A stretch of 45,086 nucleotides of DNA from Candidatus Thalassarchaeaceae archaeon (lineage in GTDB: Archaea; Thermoplasmatota; Poseidoniia; Poseidoniales; Thalassarchaeaceae): positions 1-45,086 of the forward strand of contig JASLKH010000010.1 in assembly GCA_030747675.1 (NCBI GenBank), given 5' to 3'. A program made the position numbers and the translations under genes. Positions 9,026 through 16,720 of this stretch are shown piece after piece. Each line of letters opens with the position of its first letter. Within the stretch, counting starts at the first letter, position 1. Below the pieces are notes generated by a model that saw nothing but the letters and a program-made list of their open reading frames with translations, was not told the DNA's origin and did not search any database.

Positions 9026-10117
9026 ATGCGTCATTTGAGCGTGCCGAGCATAGATTCGGCTGCAATATTTGCAACATTACGTGATTCAAATTGGATACCG
9101 ATGGGCACCCGCATCATCCCTGATCCTTCAGATGCATCTCGAAGGCTAATTCCCATTATTGATACCACACCTCAATCAATTACTAATGAATTTCCAGTTA
9201 TTGAAGCAGAGCAGCCAAAACCTCCTTCTCAATCATATCGAGATCATCTCGCAAAGTACCTTGATGATAGGATAATTTCTCAATATTCAGAATTATGGCC
9301 AACACGGCATGAAATAATTGGTGACCTTATTTTGGTGAAAATTCCTGAAGAGATAATGAATTATCAGTCTGTAATAGGTCAAGCAATGTTGCATCAACAT
9401 ACGCGCATACGGCTTGTACTGAGAGATGACGGCGTTGCAGGAGAATATCGAGTACGTCAATTAATTCCTCTCGCTGAAAGAGTGAATTCAGAATTCCAAA
9501 CACATTTCACCACTCACCCTGAAACTCTTGTCCAAGTCAAAGAGTCGGGAATCAAATATTGGACAGACCCATCAAAGGCTTATTTTTCAGGTCGTCTTTC
9601 TACCGAAAGGGAAGGCACCATCTCTAGTTGTTTTGAATTATCAAAGCACATTGGTCATAAATTGAGAATATGTGACCCCTATGCTGGAGTTGGCCCAGCA
9701 TTGGTTCACCTATTGGCAACAGAAAATCTGGTTGAATTTGCATGGGGTAGTGATTTAAATATCGATGCAGTTGAGTTGATGAAATTAAATTTAAAATCGT
9801 ATCCTAATGCCAGAATAGAATGTACTGATGCACAAAAAATCGTTGAAAATCAAGAATTGGTTGGGACGTTTGATGTATTATTAATCAATATCCCGCATAG
9901 CATAATTTCACATTTACCGAAAGTAATTCCACTACTCAAGGAGAACTCCCCTACTCTTCTAAGGGGTTGGATAGTTATAGACGAAACAGATATCTCAATC
10001 ACTCAAAAAGAGATAGCCAAGATGTTGCCTGAATTTTCAACGATCGACATATCAATTCGCCGCTCATACTCATCTACACAGCATTTGTGCCGCTTTGAGG
10101 CCAAATTAAATCATTAA
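9026..10117 (+). CDS. Trm5/Taw2-family tRNA(G37)-modifying methyltransferase
   Basis: The 363-aa protein shows the COG2520 layout. After an N-terminal extension come HEIIGDLILVKIPEE (96-110), VLRDDGVAGEYRVR (131-144) and AYFSGRLSTERE (185-196), close to the Trm5 YFSPRLATER signature. The SAM-binding motif is DPYAGVGPAL (217-226), followed by GSDLNIDAVELMKLN. The catalytic NPP/NLP-type motif reads NIPHS (288-292). Trm5 makes m1G37 in tRNA; the close relative Taw2 transfers an aminocarboxypropyl group during wyosine synthesis. The RLSTER element favours Trm5, but the motif IV variation leaves Taw2-like roles open. Confidence 0.82.
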   Translation: MRHLSVPSIDSAAIFATLRDSNWIPMGTRIIPDPSDASRRLIPIIDTTPQSITNEFPVIEAEQPKPPSQSYRDHLAKYLDDRIISQYSELWPTRHEIIGDLILVKIPEEIMNYQSVIGQAMLHQHTRIRLVLRDDGVAGEYRVRQLIPLAERVNSEFQTHFTTHPETLVQVKESGIKYWTDPSKAYFSGRLSTEREGTISSCFELSKHIGHKLRICDPYAGVGPALVHLLATENLVEFAWGSDLNIDAVELMKLNLKSYPNARIECTDAQKIVENQELVGTFDVLLINIPHSIISHLPKVIPLLKENSPTLLRGWIVIDETDISITQKEIAKMLPEFSTIDISIRRSYSSTQHLCRFEAKLNH

Positions 10118-10151
10118 TTACAACGTGATAAATTCCTAAAATAAGGCATTT

Positions 10152-10227
10152 TGGCGCCCCCGCCGGGATTTGAACCCGGGTCGGAGCCTCGACAGGGCTC
10201 CATGATAGGCCACTACACTACAGGGGC
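10152..10227 (-). tRNA. tRNA-Asp (anticodon GTC)
   Basis: Reverse-complement folding gives acceptor GCCCCTG pairing with CGGGGGC, anticodon stem GAGCC/GGCTC around loop CTGTCGA (anticodon GTC), and T arm CCGGG-TTCAAAT-CCCGG. The D stem is short, as in many archaeal Asp/Glu tRNAs. The mature body is 10155-10227; bases 10154-10152 spell CCA on this strand, so the 3' CCA may be encoded. No intron is visible. Confidence 0.95.
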
Positions 10228-10279
10228 TGAGCGACTTGGCGACAGCGGACCTGTATTTAATCGGCACGTCATCCGCTAG

Positions 10280-11344
10280 ATGGGTGCAAGCATGGCAGAG
10301 GAGACAAATCCCAAAGATAACGAGTCCGATGAGATGCCGGTAGAGGCCGCAGAAGTAGCGCCACAAGGACCGCCCAGCACCCCATTTGGCGGACCTCCAC
10401 AAGGCCCACCCTCTGGCCCCCCAAGCCCCTCACGAGGACCTCCAACCCGGCAAGGAGCGGGCTCCCCCACAATGTTCGGGGGCAACTCCCCATCTTCCCC
10501 CTCTCCTCCACGAGGCCCCCCCTCAGCGCCTACAGGCGCCCAAACAATGCAAACAGGTTCGGGCGTAGTAGTCAATGCTGGAGTTGAGAACACCATTGAG
10601 AAAAAGAAAATTGTAGATAGCGATGAAAAAGCTGAATTGGAACGTCTTCGCGGTGAAAACGAAGAATTACGACAAGGAATGGCTGTTGCTGCAGAAGTAA
10701 TTCAGGACGTCGAAAATCCTCCTATGCCTCCAATTGTTGGGGATGGTTTCGTAGTCCCCGGTGAAGTTGTAGGAATGTTTTCTTCATTAGGGCGCCAACT
10801 GCATAAAGAGCGCCTGATTCATGGAACCGCAGGATCATTTAGTATGCTATCCAGAACCCAACCAGGCTTAGTCCACATTTCACGCCGCGGTGCAGCATTA
10901 GGGCAGTTAAATGAATCAGATATTGTAACAGGACGTTTGGGTGAAGCAGGGCCCAATGGCGCTCACGAAGATTGGCAAATTCATTCAGTTGGTCTTGCAA
11001 TATCTTCGCTGGAGTATGAAGGGCTAGGTGCCTGCATTCATGTACAGGCCCCATATACAACTACAATGAGCATGGAAAAGGACCGCTATGCATTGATTCC
11101 AAAAGATCATGATGGTAAAACCCGATTTGGCCGCGCTACGATAGTTGACGTTCAATACAAGGATATGGAAGGTTACCTTGTTGAAATCACAGAGGCACTA
11201 AAGCAGACGGGAAACAAATTGTTTGTTGCACGAGGGCATGGGATCTATGCTCTTGGCTCAACATTGTTGGAAGCATGGGGTAATGCTGCAGCCTTTGAGC
11301 ATAGTATGCGCATCTTGTACCTCAGCGAATTGGCGGACCTCTGA
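10280..11344 (+). CDS. Class II aldolase/adducin-fold protein with proline-rich N-terminal extension
   Basis: Residues 30-90 are a low-complexity Pro/Gly/Ser segment (repeated GPP units), 105-140 look like a charged coiled coil (EKAELERLRGENEELRQ), and 160-354 match the class II aldolase/adducin fold: HKERLIHGTAGSFSML, VHISRRGAALGQL, CIHVQAPYTT, and GHGIYALGSTLLEAWGNA. In fuculose-phosphate-type aldolases zinc is held by an HxH pair plus a later His. Here the pair reads H254-V-Q256, so one ligand is replaced, while H320 and the candidate acid E230 remain. Catalysis is therefore uncertain; a divergent enzyme or an adducin-like structural protein is possible. The gene starts 52 bases from the divergent tRNA-Asp. 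Confidence 0.75.
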   Translation: MGASMAEETNPKDNESDEMPVEAAEVAPQGPPSTPFGGPPQGPPSGPPSPSRGPPTRQGAGSPTMFGGNSPSSPSPPRGPPSAPTGAQTMQTGSGVVVNAGVENTIEKKKIVDSDEKAELERLRGENEELRQGMAVAAEVIQDVENPPMPPIVGDGFVVPGEVVGMFSSLGRQLHKERLIHGTAGSFSMLSRTQPGLVHISRRGAALGQLNESDIVTGRLGEAGPNGAHEDWQIHSVGLAISSLEYEGLGACIHVQAPYTTTMSMEKDRYALIPKDHDGKTRFGRATIVDVQYKDMEGYLVEITEALKQTGNKLFVARGHGIYALGSTLLEAWGNAAAFEHSMRILYLSELADL

Positions 11345-11385
11345 AGAGCGTCACCTTGATTGAGCGCCACTTGCGCGAAATTGAC

Positions 11386-11979
11386 ATGACAGACCACCCA
11401 TTGGTTATTGATGTCGTTGATAATGGGGGTCAGTGGACACATAGAGAGTGGCGTATGCTACGATATCTTGGTGTTGATACAAAAATAATCTCTAATACCA
11501 CACCCATTACTGAATTGCGTGAATTAGACGGCCTCATACTTTCAGGTGGTGCTGCAAGAGTTGGCTTGACCGGTGAACTAGGAAATTGTGGTGCATATTT
11601 GGAATTGGAAATACCAATTCTTGGCATCTGTGCAGGACATCAATTCATGGCAGGCTATTACGGAGGAAGTGCCGCAGAAGCATTAGCTCCTGAATTTGGT
11701 GCAGCCACAATTCAATTGGTAGAAGGTGGTGGCCAAATTTTCAGTGGCACACCCAACGAACAAACAGTTTGGGAAAGTCATAACGATGAAGTTGACAACG
11801 TTCCGGAGAATTTTTTTATTACAGCTAGCAGCCAATCTTGTTTAGTTCAGGGGATGGAAAATAGAAAAGGAAATAGGTTCGGTCTTCAATTTCATCCGGA
11901 AGTAAATGATTCAGAATACGGGAAAGAAATGTTCCAAAATTTCATTGAAATCTGCCGGAAGTCACGAGATTCAGATTGA
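11386..11979 (+). CDS. guaAA: GMP synthase glutamine amidotransferase subunit (subunit A)
   Basis: A stand-alone class I glutaminase of 197 aa. It has GLILSGGAARVG, the nucleophile elbow GICAGHQ with Cys82, and the catalytic pair His170/Glu172 in GLQFHPEV. Archaea commonly encode GMP synthase as two polypeptides; this subunit releases ammonia from glutamine for amination of XMP by subunit B, which is not in the window. The frame can be extended to TTG 11356, but ATG 11386 begins exactly where family similarity does. It follows the aldolase-like gene by about 40 bases and is probably in the same transcript. Other small GATase paralogs are a minor alternative. Confidence 0.87.
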   Translation: MTDHPLVIDVVDNGGQWTHREWRMLRYLGVDTKIISNTTPITELRELDGLILSGGAARVGLTGELGNCGAYLELEIPILGICAGHQFMAGYYGGSAAEALAPEFGAATIQLVEGGGQIFSGTPNEQTVWESHNDEVDNVPENFFITASSQSCLVQGMENRKGNRFGLQFHPEVNDSEYGKEMFQNFIEICRKSRDSD

Positions 11980-12026
11980 TTTCCTCAGCGACGGCTTCAA
12001 ATGGGAGGGGCAAGTCGCCGACTTCG

Positions 12027-12176
12027 ATGTCACTCAAGGTTGAGTACAAGTGCCTGCGCTGCGGACACCGTGAAGAATTCATGAACACCGAAACTGGAAT
12101 CTCCTGCAAGTCGTGCGGATTCCGTATTTTTACCAAACCGCGTAGACAGGGTCACAAAACTCTGGATGCAATTTGA
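12027..12176 (+). CDS. rpoP: DNA-directed RNA polymerase subunit P (Rpo12)
   Basis: This 49-aa protein is a single zinc ribbon: YKCLRCGH, about 16 residues, then ISCKSCGFRIFTKPR, which closely matches archaeal Rpo12/eukaryotic Rpb12 (C-x2-C...C-x2-C-G-x-R-I-x-x-K). It is a small core subunit of archaeal RNA polymerase that bridges Rpo3 and the large subunit. A longer in-frame start at 11976 exists, but the ATG at 12027 gives the family N-terminus. It sits between guaAA and the RFC-like gene in a tight plus-strand run. Confidence 0.92.
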   Translation: MSLKVEYKCLRCGHREEFMNTETGISCKSCGFRIFTKPRRQGHKTLDAI

Positions 12177-12215
12177 ACGTCGTGTTGAAAGACCGCGACA
12201 CTTACGGAGTCCCTG

Positions 12216-13352
12216 ATGACTTCGTGGCTTTCTACACACGCCCCCAAGCGTTTTGATGCATTGGCCATGCCATCAACTATTTCTGACCAATTTATTCGAA
12301 CGTGTTTATCAGGAAATTTACCCCATCTTTTGATTTCTGGCCCAGCAGGCGTCGGCAAGACCGTTGCTTGGCATCTTATTGCGAGACAAGTTTTGGGACC
12401 AGGATGGAAATCAACCTGTCATGTGTTACAAGCACGAGATTTAGCACGCCAGCAAAATGCAATGAAAAAATTCGAAGAATTTCTTCGACCAGCGGGACTC
12501 GGCTCATCAGATACTTTAGCAGGCCGCACAAGTCTCGATGCTTTTGATCGGAAAATGTGGGACAGTAATGATGCTGAAGCCCCATGCGGCGAAGAAACAA
12601 AATTGGAAGATGGGCGAATGGCAGTTAGCCGCCTAATCGTAATAGAAGATGCAGATCATCTTGGCAGCAGACGCCAACCATACCTTCGCCGTATGATGGA
12701 ATCCGAATCCACGACGACACGATTTATTTTCACTGCCCGTGCCCCAAGCAGAATCATTGATGCTTTACGAAGTCGAATGTTGCATATACGAATACCATCT
12801 GTTACTAACGAACAGATATCCTCAACGATTCGGAAGGTAGCAAGTCTAGAAGATGTTAATTTCGCAGATGGCCTTCCTGAGGACCTCGCACACGTCTCTT
12901 CAGGAAACTTGCGTAAGGGCCTATTCATGTTTGAACTATTATCACGCCAAGGCCTTGCTACAGAGCGCAGTAAATTGTATGATGTTGTTGCAGCCAGTTC
13001 GCTTCAACATTCTAGGCAAATGATAGAAATGGCATTACGAGGAAGGGTTGTTGAATGGCGTTGGGAAAAGCAAAGAAATCGAAACGTCAAAATCCTTGAG
13101 GGGGCGATGGGCCTTCTTGATGAAATGATGGGCACACATGCTTTAGATGCTGAAGACATAGTCCACCAAATACATACAGAGTTGGTAGGAAACCGGTTGA
13201 TGCTCCCTCCTTTACTTAGAGGTGAAATTTTACGTGAATTAGCGAAGTGTGATGTTAAATTACGCCGTTCAATACATTCCCGAATCCAAATAGAAAATTA
13301 TCTCTATCAACTTGCAGAAGCAGGACGACGGCACGGGCTTGCTCTTAGTTGA
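12216..13352 (+). CDS. RFC small-subunit-like AAA+ ATPase (clamp-loader paralog)
   Basis: The 378-aa AAA+ protein has the clamp-loader opening WLSTHAPKRFDAL (canonical W..KYRP), Walker A GPAGVGKT (42-49), Walker B VIEDAD (142-147) and TTRFIFTARAPSRIIDALRSRM. The last corresponds to RFC sensor 1 and the SRC arginine-finger motif, here SRM. The C-terminal helical domain is present. Two departures stand out: the usual DEAD of Walker B is EDAD, and an insert of about 35 residues (around 95-130) precedes it. The conserved Arg of the finger remains. It may replace or work alongside a canonical RfcS in loading PCNA; no other clamp-loader gene is nearby. Confidence 0.8.
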   Translation: MTSWLSTHAPKRFDALAMPSTISDQFIRTCLSGNLPHLLISGPAGVGKTVAWHLIARQVLGPGWKSTCHVLQARDLARQQNAMKKFEEFLRPAGLGSSDTLAGRTSLDAFDRKMWDSNDAEAPCGEETKLEDGRMAVSRLIVIEDADHLGSRRQPYLRRMMESESTTTRFIFTARAPSRIIDALRSRMLHIRIPSVTNEQISSTIRKVASLEDVNFADGLPEDLAHVSSGNLRKGLFMFELLSRQGLATERSKLYDVVAASSLQHSRQMIEMALRGRVVEWRWEKQRNRNVKILEGAMGLLDEMMGTHALDAEDIVHQIHTELVGNRLMLPPLLRGEILRELAKCDVKLRRSIHSRIQIENYLYQLAEAGRRHGLALS

Positions 13353-13353
13353 G

Positions 13354-13427
13354 CGAGCGCGGCAGGATTCGAACCCACGGAGCCCGGCTTAGGAGGCCGG
13401 TGCAATATCCAGCTATGCGACGCGCCC
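13354..13427 (-). tRNA. tRNA-Arg (anticodon CCT)
   Basis: The reverse complement folds into acceptor GGGCGCG/CGCGCTC, a GCA/TGC-type D stem, anticodon stem CCGGC/GCCGG around CTCCTAA (anticodon CCT), and a T arm with loop TTCGAAT. Discriminator is G and no CCA is encoded. The 3' end lies two bases from the stop codon of the convergent RFC-like gene. Confidence 0.95.
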
Positions 13428-13516
13428 AAGTGACCCTCAAGCCTCGTATTGAAGGAGGTTACGCTCTAAACAGGCGTCACCCTGATGACCCAGTATCCTC
13501 TCCGAGGGATGTTACG

Positions 13517-15001
13517 ATGTTGCCGGATGACGCCGACGCTGGCCTCCCTCGACCATATGGCGGCGGTTTTGAAGTAGACGAAGGCATAGGGGATATCATT
13601 AGAAGTCGCCTCAAGAAAAGAGAGAGGGCCCGTCGACGATGGGGGAGATTTGCAGATATTTGGCTTTTGAATTACGCTCGAATCCTTTTGCCATCATTAC
13701 TCATTCTATCTACTGTATCGGTAATGGCATTCCCCACAAAAATAGCTTCGGACTTGGTTGCAGGTTGTGCCGCCCTTGCTAGCTTTTCCTTTCTTTTACC
13801 ATCAGTTTTGTCTAGTCATTATATGCTCTGGGTCGGCCAAGATCGTCTTGGGAAACGAAATTTGAAACAAACTGCGAATGATACAGGTGCTGAAAGAATT
13901 TTGAATGCCTTAAAGGAAGCACGTTTACATGAAATTATGCGAATATCTAACCAATTGGGGTTTGCTTTGGTTTTATGGATTGCATCCCAATTCCCTCCCG
14001 GGGAAGAATTTAGAGGGCTTTTACTGGTATCTTGCATACTTGCTGCAAGCATTTCTCTCGCTCACACATTAATCATTGAGCAAAGGACATATGGATATTC
14101 AAGGCGATTACCCTTCCTTCCATTTCACGCACCAAGCCAACATGAAAGCAATCTACAAAATACATTGACTGAGGTTTTATCTGCTCATTTAGACCCTGAA
14201 AGTCATACTAGGTTTACTAATTGGTGCAATGATTTAGCTATGTCATTGAAACCCTCCATAGACACCGCTGAAGCAATCGAAAGAACGCTACATTTGTTGC
14301 ATTTGGAAGGGCAGCACATGATCAATAGGGTACAATTGGTTGAGGAAATGAAATCATACATCGATAACAAAAAATTGGATAATTTATTGTTTACTAGCAA
14401 ACATCTGGATTTGCCAGAACTTTCTCGGTTGGTTGGCCACACTCGTGCATTTGCATTAGGATTATTCCACCTTCTCGACAGACTTCAATTTGATTTAATG
14501 GATCACTCTCAATCCCTTGCCAGCCATTCATGGAGAATGGACTCCAGTATACCCAATAGATGCGGAGAATCTCGAGGGGACCTATTTGTCATGGTCAGTA
14601 ATTTGAGTGATAACGAAACCCCAGTCGAGCTCGAGGTCCACATCCCCGATGGGCAACCCTCGCGACAAGTATTCAGGTTAACACCAACTCCTCAAAATCC
14701 ACCAAATGAGCCCCTTCAATTGTGGGAACCAGAAGATCCGGACGTAGTCCATTGGCAATTGAAATTAGTGGATGCTGCCCATGTTCTTTGGCTCGGAGTG
14801 GCTTGGGCAGATGGGATTCAAGGAAGACGCCCCGTAAGCCTCAATTTACGTCATATTGATGGGCGCACAATTTCATCAGACACACTATGGACAACAGTCC
14901 ATCCACGATCGGGTAGAGGCGAATCCATGCGATGGAAAATGGACCATGCTCGGAACCTTGCACAACGTTGGCGCAATCAGGCCCTTACCCGAATGGAATA
15001 A
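13517..15001 (+). CDS. Polytopic membrane protein of unknown function
   Basis: I do not recognise this 494-aa protein. A charged N-terminus (SRLKKRERARRRW) is followed by four predicted membrane segments at about residues 54-72, 79-100, 146-159 and 166-187. The remaining 300 residues appear soluble: a helical part to about 360 and a beta-rich end (VELEVHIPDGQPSRQVF, WLGVAWADG). The open frame extends to 13349, but that part is antisense to tRNA-Arg, so the ATG at 13517, preceded by GAGGGAT, is the likely start. Topology suggests a cytoplasmic or external C-terminal sensor-like domain; function is unknown. Confidence 0.7.
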   Translation: MLPDDADAGLPRPYGGGFEVDEGIGDIIRSRLKKRERARRRWGRFADIWLLNYARILLPSLLILSTVSVMAFPTKIASDLVAGCAALASFSFLLPSVLSSHYMLWVGQDRLGKRNLKQTANDTGAERILNALKEARLHEIMRISNQLGFALVLWIASQFPPGEEFRGLLLVSCILAASISLAHTLIIEQRTYGYSRRLPFLPFHAPSQHESNLQNTLTEVLSAHLDPESHTRFTNWCNDLAMSLKPSIDTAEAIERTLHLLHLEGQHMINRVQLVEEMKSYIDNKKLDNLLFTSKHLDLPELSRLVGHTRAFALGLFHLLDRLQFDLMDHSQSLASHSWRMDSSIPNRCGESRGDLFVMVSNLSDNETPVELEVHIPDGQPSRQVFRLTPTPQNPPNEPLQLWEPEDPDVVHWQLKLVDAAHVLWLGVAWADGIQGRRPVSLNLRHIDGRTISSDTLWTTVHPRSGRGESMRWKMDHARNLAQRWRNQALTRME

Positions 15002-15087
15002 CATCAGACCATAACATTGGTGTGGATGCTTGAGGAGGGGTGCGTTTATGATGCTCCCACCTGTGCCCATCTCTGAAAGGTGATACC

Positions 15088-16680
15088 ATGGAGGCATGGG
15101 ATGTCGTAGTCATTGGGAGCGGAGTCGCAGCGTTACGCGCAGCAATCGCAGCCAGTGATGGAAATGCAACAGTTACAATTTTGAGTTCACAAGCAATTTC
15201 TTCATCTAGCGATTCTACGATTAATTGTGGCTTTTCCATTCCAATGAGTGAACCAAATCACTCTATGTTCACTAGTGATACAATTCGAGTCGGCTCGGAA
15301 CTTTGTGAAGCAGATGTTCTCACATCTACTTCTTCAACTGCAGTTGAGCATTTGGCGGAATTGGAGCGCTGGGGACTAAATCTTCGTCGAGAAGGGAATG
15401 GATTGCCGCACTTGGGTAAATTACCGGGACAATCTGCTCCACGGACCGCAAGTACTGGCGATTCAACTGTAGAAGAAATGCTTTTGATTTTGCAAGAGCA
15501 AACAATGAAACGTCGAATACCACATCGTGGTGATGTCGAAATTTTAGATATCGTTCTCACTGAAGGTGGTTCCCGTGGACTTATTGCGATGGACATTCAA
15601 AGTGGAGAGTTATTTGCCATCCAGTCAAAAGCAATCATTCTTGCAGATTCTGGATTCGAAGGAGCATGGAATGGAGATGGCGTAGGCATGGGGACATCCG
15701 CCGGATTAGCATTACAATGCGCACTCCCACTTGTCGATTTAGAATTCACATCAATGCACCCGCTAACCGTTTCAGAAATAGGCTTACACATTTCGTTGGA
15801 TGTATTAGGTGCAGGAGCCATTGTCACAGGAAATGATGGCACTGCATTAAGCACAGAGGAAGGCCCAGATTCACTAGCAAGGGCAATTGTTGCTGCAGGA
15901 GGTGCAACCCTTGATTTGACACCGATAAGCACCACAGATCGCCCTTGGTTTGAGAAGACATTCTCATCTTTGTTAACCCGTAGTGGAATTGATGGTTCTG
16001 TGGAATTAATACCCATTATGCCAATGGTTACCGCTACTATAGGCGGCATCCCAATCTCCAGTAATGGCCAAGTAATCAATCAAGATTGGAGCACCCAAAT
16101 TCTAGGACTTTTTGCAGCAGGGGACTCAGCATGCTCAGGTTTGCATGGAGCCTCAATCAATAGTGGCGACAGAATTCTTTCTTCCATTACAAGTGGAGCA
16201 ATTGCAGGGGCCACTGCAGCAGATTATGCAGCAACCTCAAAATTTTCGAAATCAAATATCATTTCAATGGCACTTTCACAAGCACACCACGCTCATGACG
16301 AAACTCTTTCTTCCGCTGGAGAGGGAGGGATAAGTCCAGGAATAATATTGCAATCATTGTCCACTACAATGCAAACTCACATGGGCTCAGAACGCAATGC
16401 AAAAGGGCTTGAATCCGCCGCCGCCGCCATACAAGAATTGTCTTCAGTAAAAATCAACATTTCAGATCGAAATCCAGTGATGAATACAGAAATGGTTGCA
16501 TTAATTCGTACACAGCGCCTACTTTCCGTAGCATCAGCTGCAGTTTCATCTGCTATAGCAAGAAAGGAAAGCCGAGGCTCACACATCCGAACAGACTTCC
16601 CAGATTTGGATTCCAAACAGACCCATCACACACTTGTCCACCAAGATGGTCGTACTGAATCCCTCTCTCTTCGCAATTAA
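15088..16680 (+). CDS. SdhA/FrdA/NadB-family FAD flavoprotein, divergent
   Basis: The 530-aa protein opens with the FAD-binding VVIGSGVAALRAAIA (7-21) and follows the succinate dehydrogenase/fumarate reductase flavoprotein plan: GDGVGMGTSAGLAL (197-209), SMHPLTVSE with His224, the dinucleotide-binding FAAGDSACSGLHGA (342-355), and the end motif SRGSHIRTDFP. The core GGNSL-type segment reads INSGDRI, and the expected catalytic Arg in the GPRDxxSRAI region appears to be Asp (GPDSLARAI). No iron-sulfur or cytochrome subunits neighbour it. It may be an aspartate-oxidase-like or other soluble dehydrogenase rather than complex II. The start is ATG 15088, about ten bases after AAAGGTG. Confidence 0.75.
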   Translation: MEAWDVVVIGSGVAALRAAIAASDGNATVTILSSQAISSSSDSTINCGFSIPMSEPNHSMFTSDTIRVGSELCEADVLTSTSSTAVEHLAELERWGLNLRREGNGLPHLGKLPGQSAPRTASTGDSTVEEMLLILQEQTMKRRIPHRGDVEILDIVLTEGGSRGLIAMDIQSGELFAIQSKAIILADSGFEGAWNGDGVGMGTSAGLALQCALPLVDLEFTSMHPLTVSEIGLHISLDVLGAGAIVTGNDGTALSTEEGPDSLARAIVAAGGATLDLTPISTTDRPWFEKTFSSLLTRSGIDGSVELIPIMPMVTATIGGIPISSNGQVINQDWSTQILGLFAAGDSACSGLHGASINSGDRILSSITSGAIAGATAADYAATSKFSKSNIISMALSQAHHAHDETLSSAGEGGISPGIILQSLSTTMQTHMGSERNAKGLESAAAAIQELSSVKINISDRNPVMNTEMVALIRTQRLLSVASAAVSSAIARKESRGSHIRTDFPDLDSKQTHHTLVHQDGRTESLSLRN

Positions 16681-16720
16681 TCGCGTAAGGATGAAAGAGC
16701 AGCCATAGTAGAACCGTGAC

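Noticed and set aside
10276..10596. Minus-strand Gly/Pro-rich open frame opposite the aldolase-fold gene
   Set aside because: It is a shadow of the proline-rich GPP repeat on the plus strand, with no independent support.
13349..13516. N-terminal 56-codon extension of the membrane protein frame
   Set aside because: It is the antisense of tRNA-Arg and its spacer; the ATG at 13517 is preferred.
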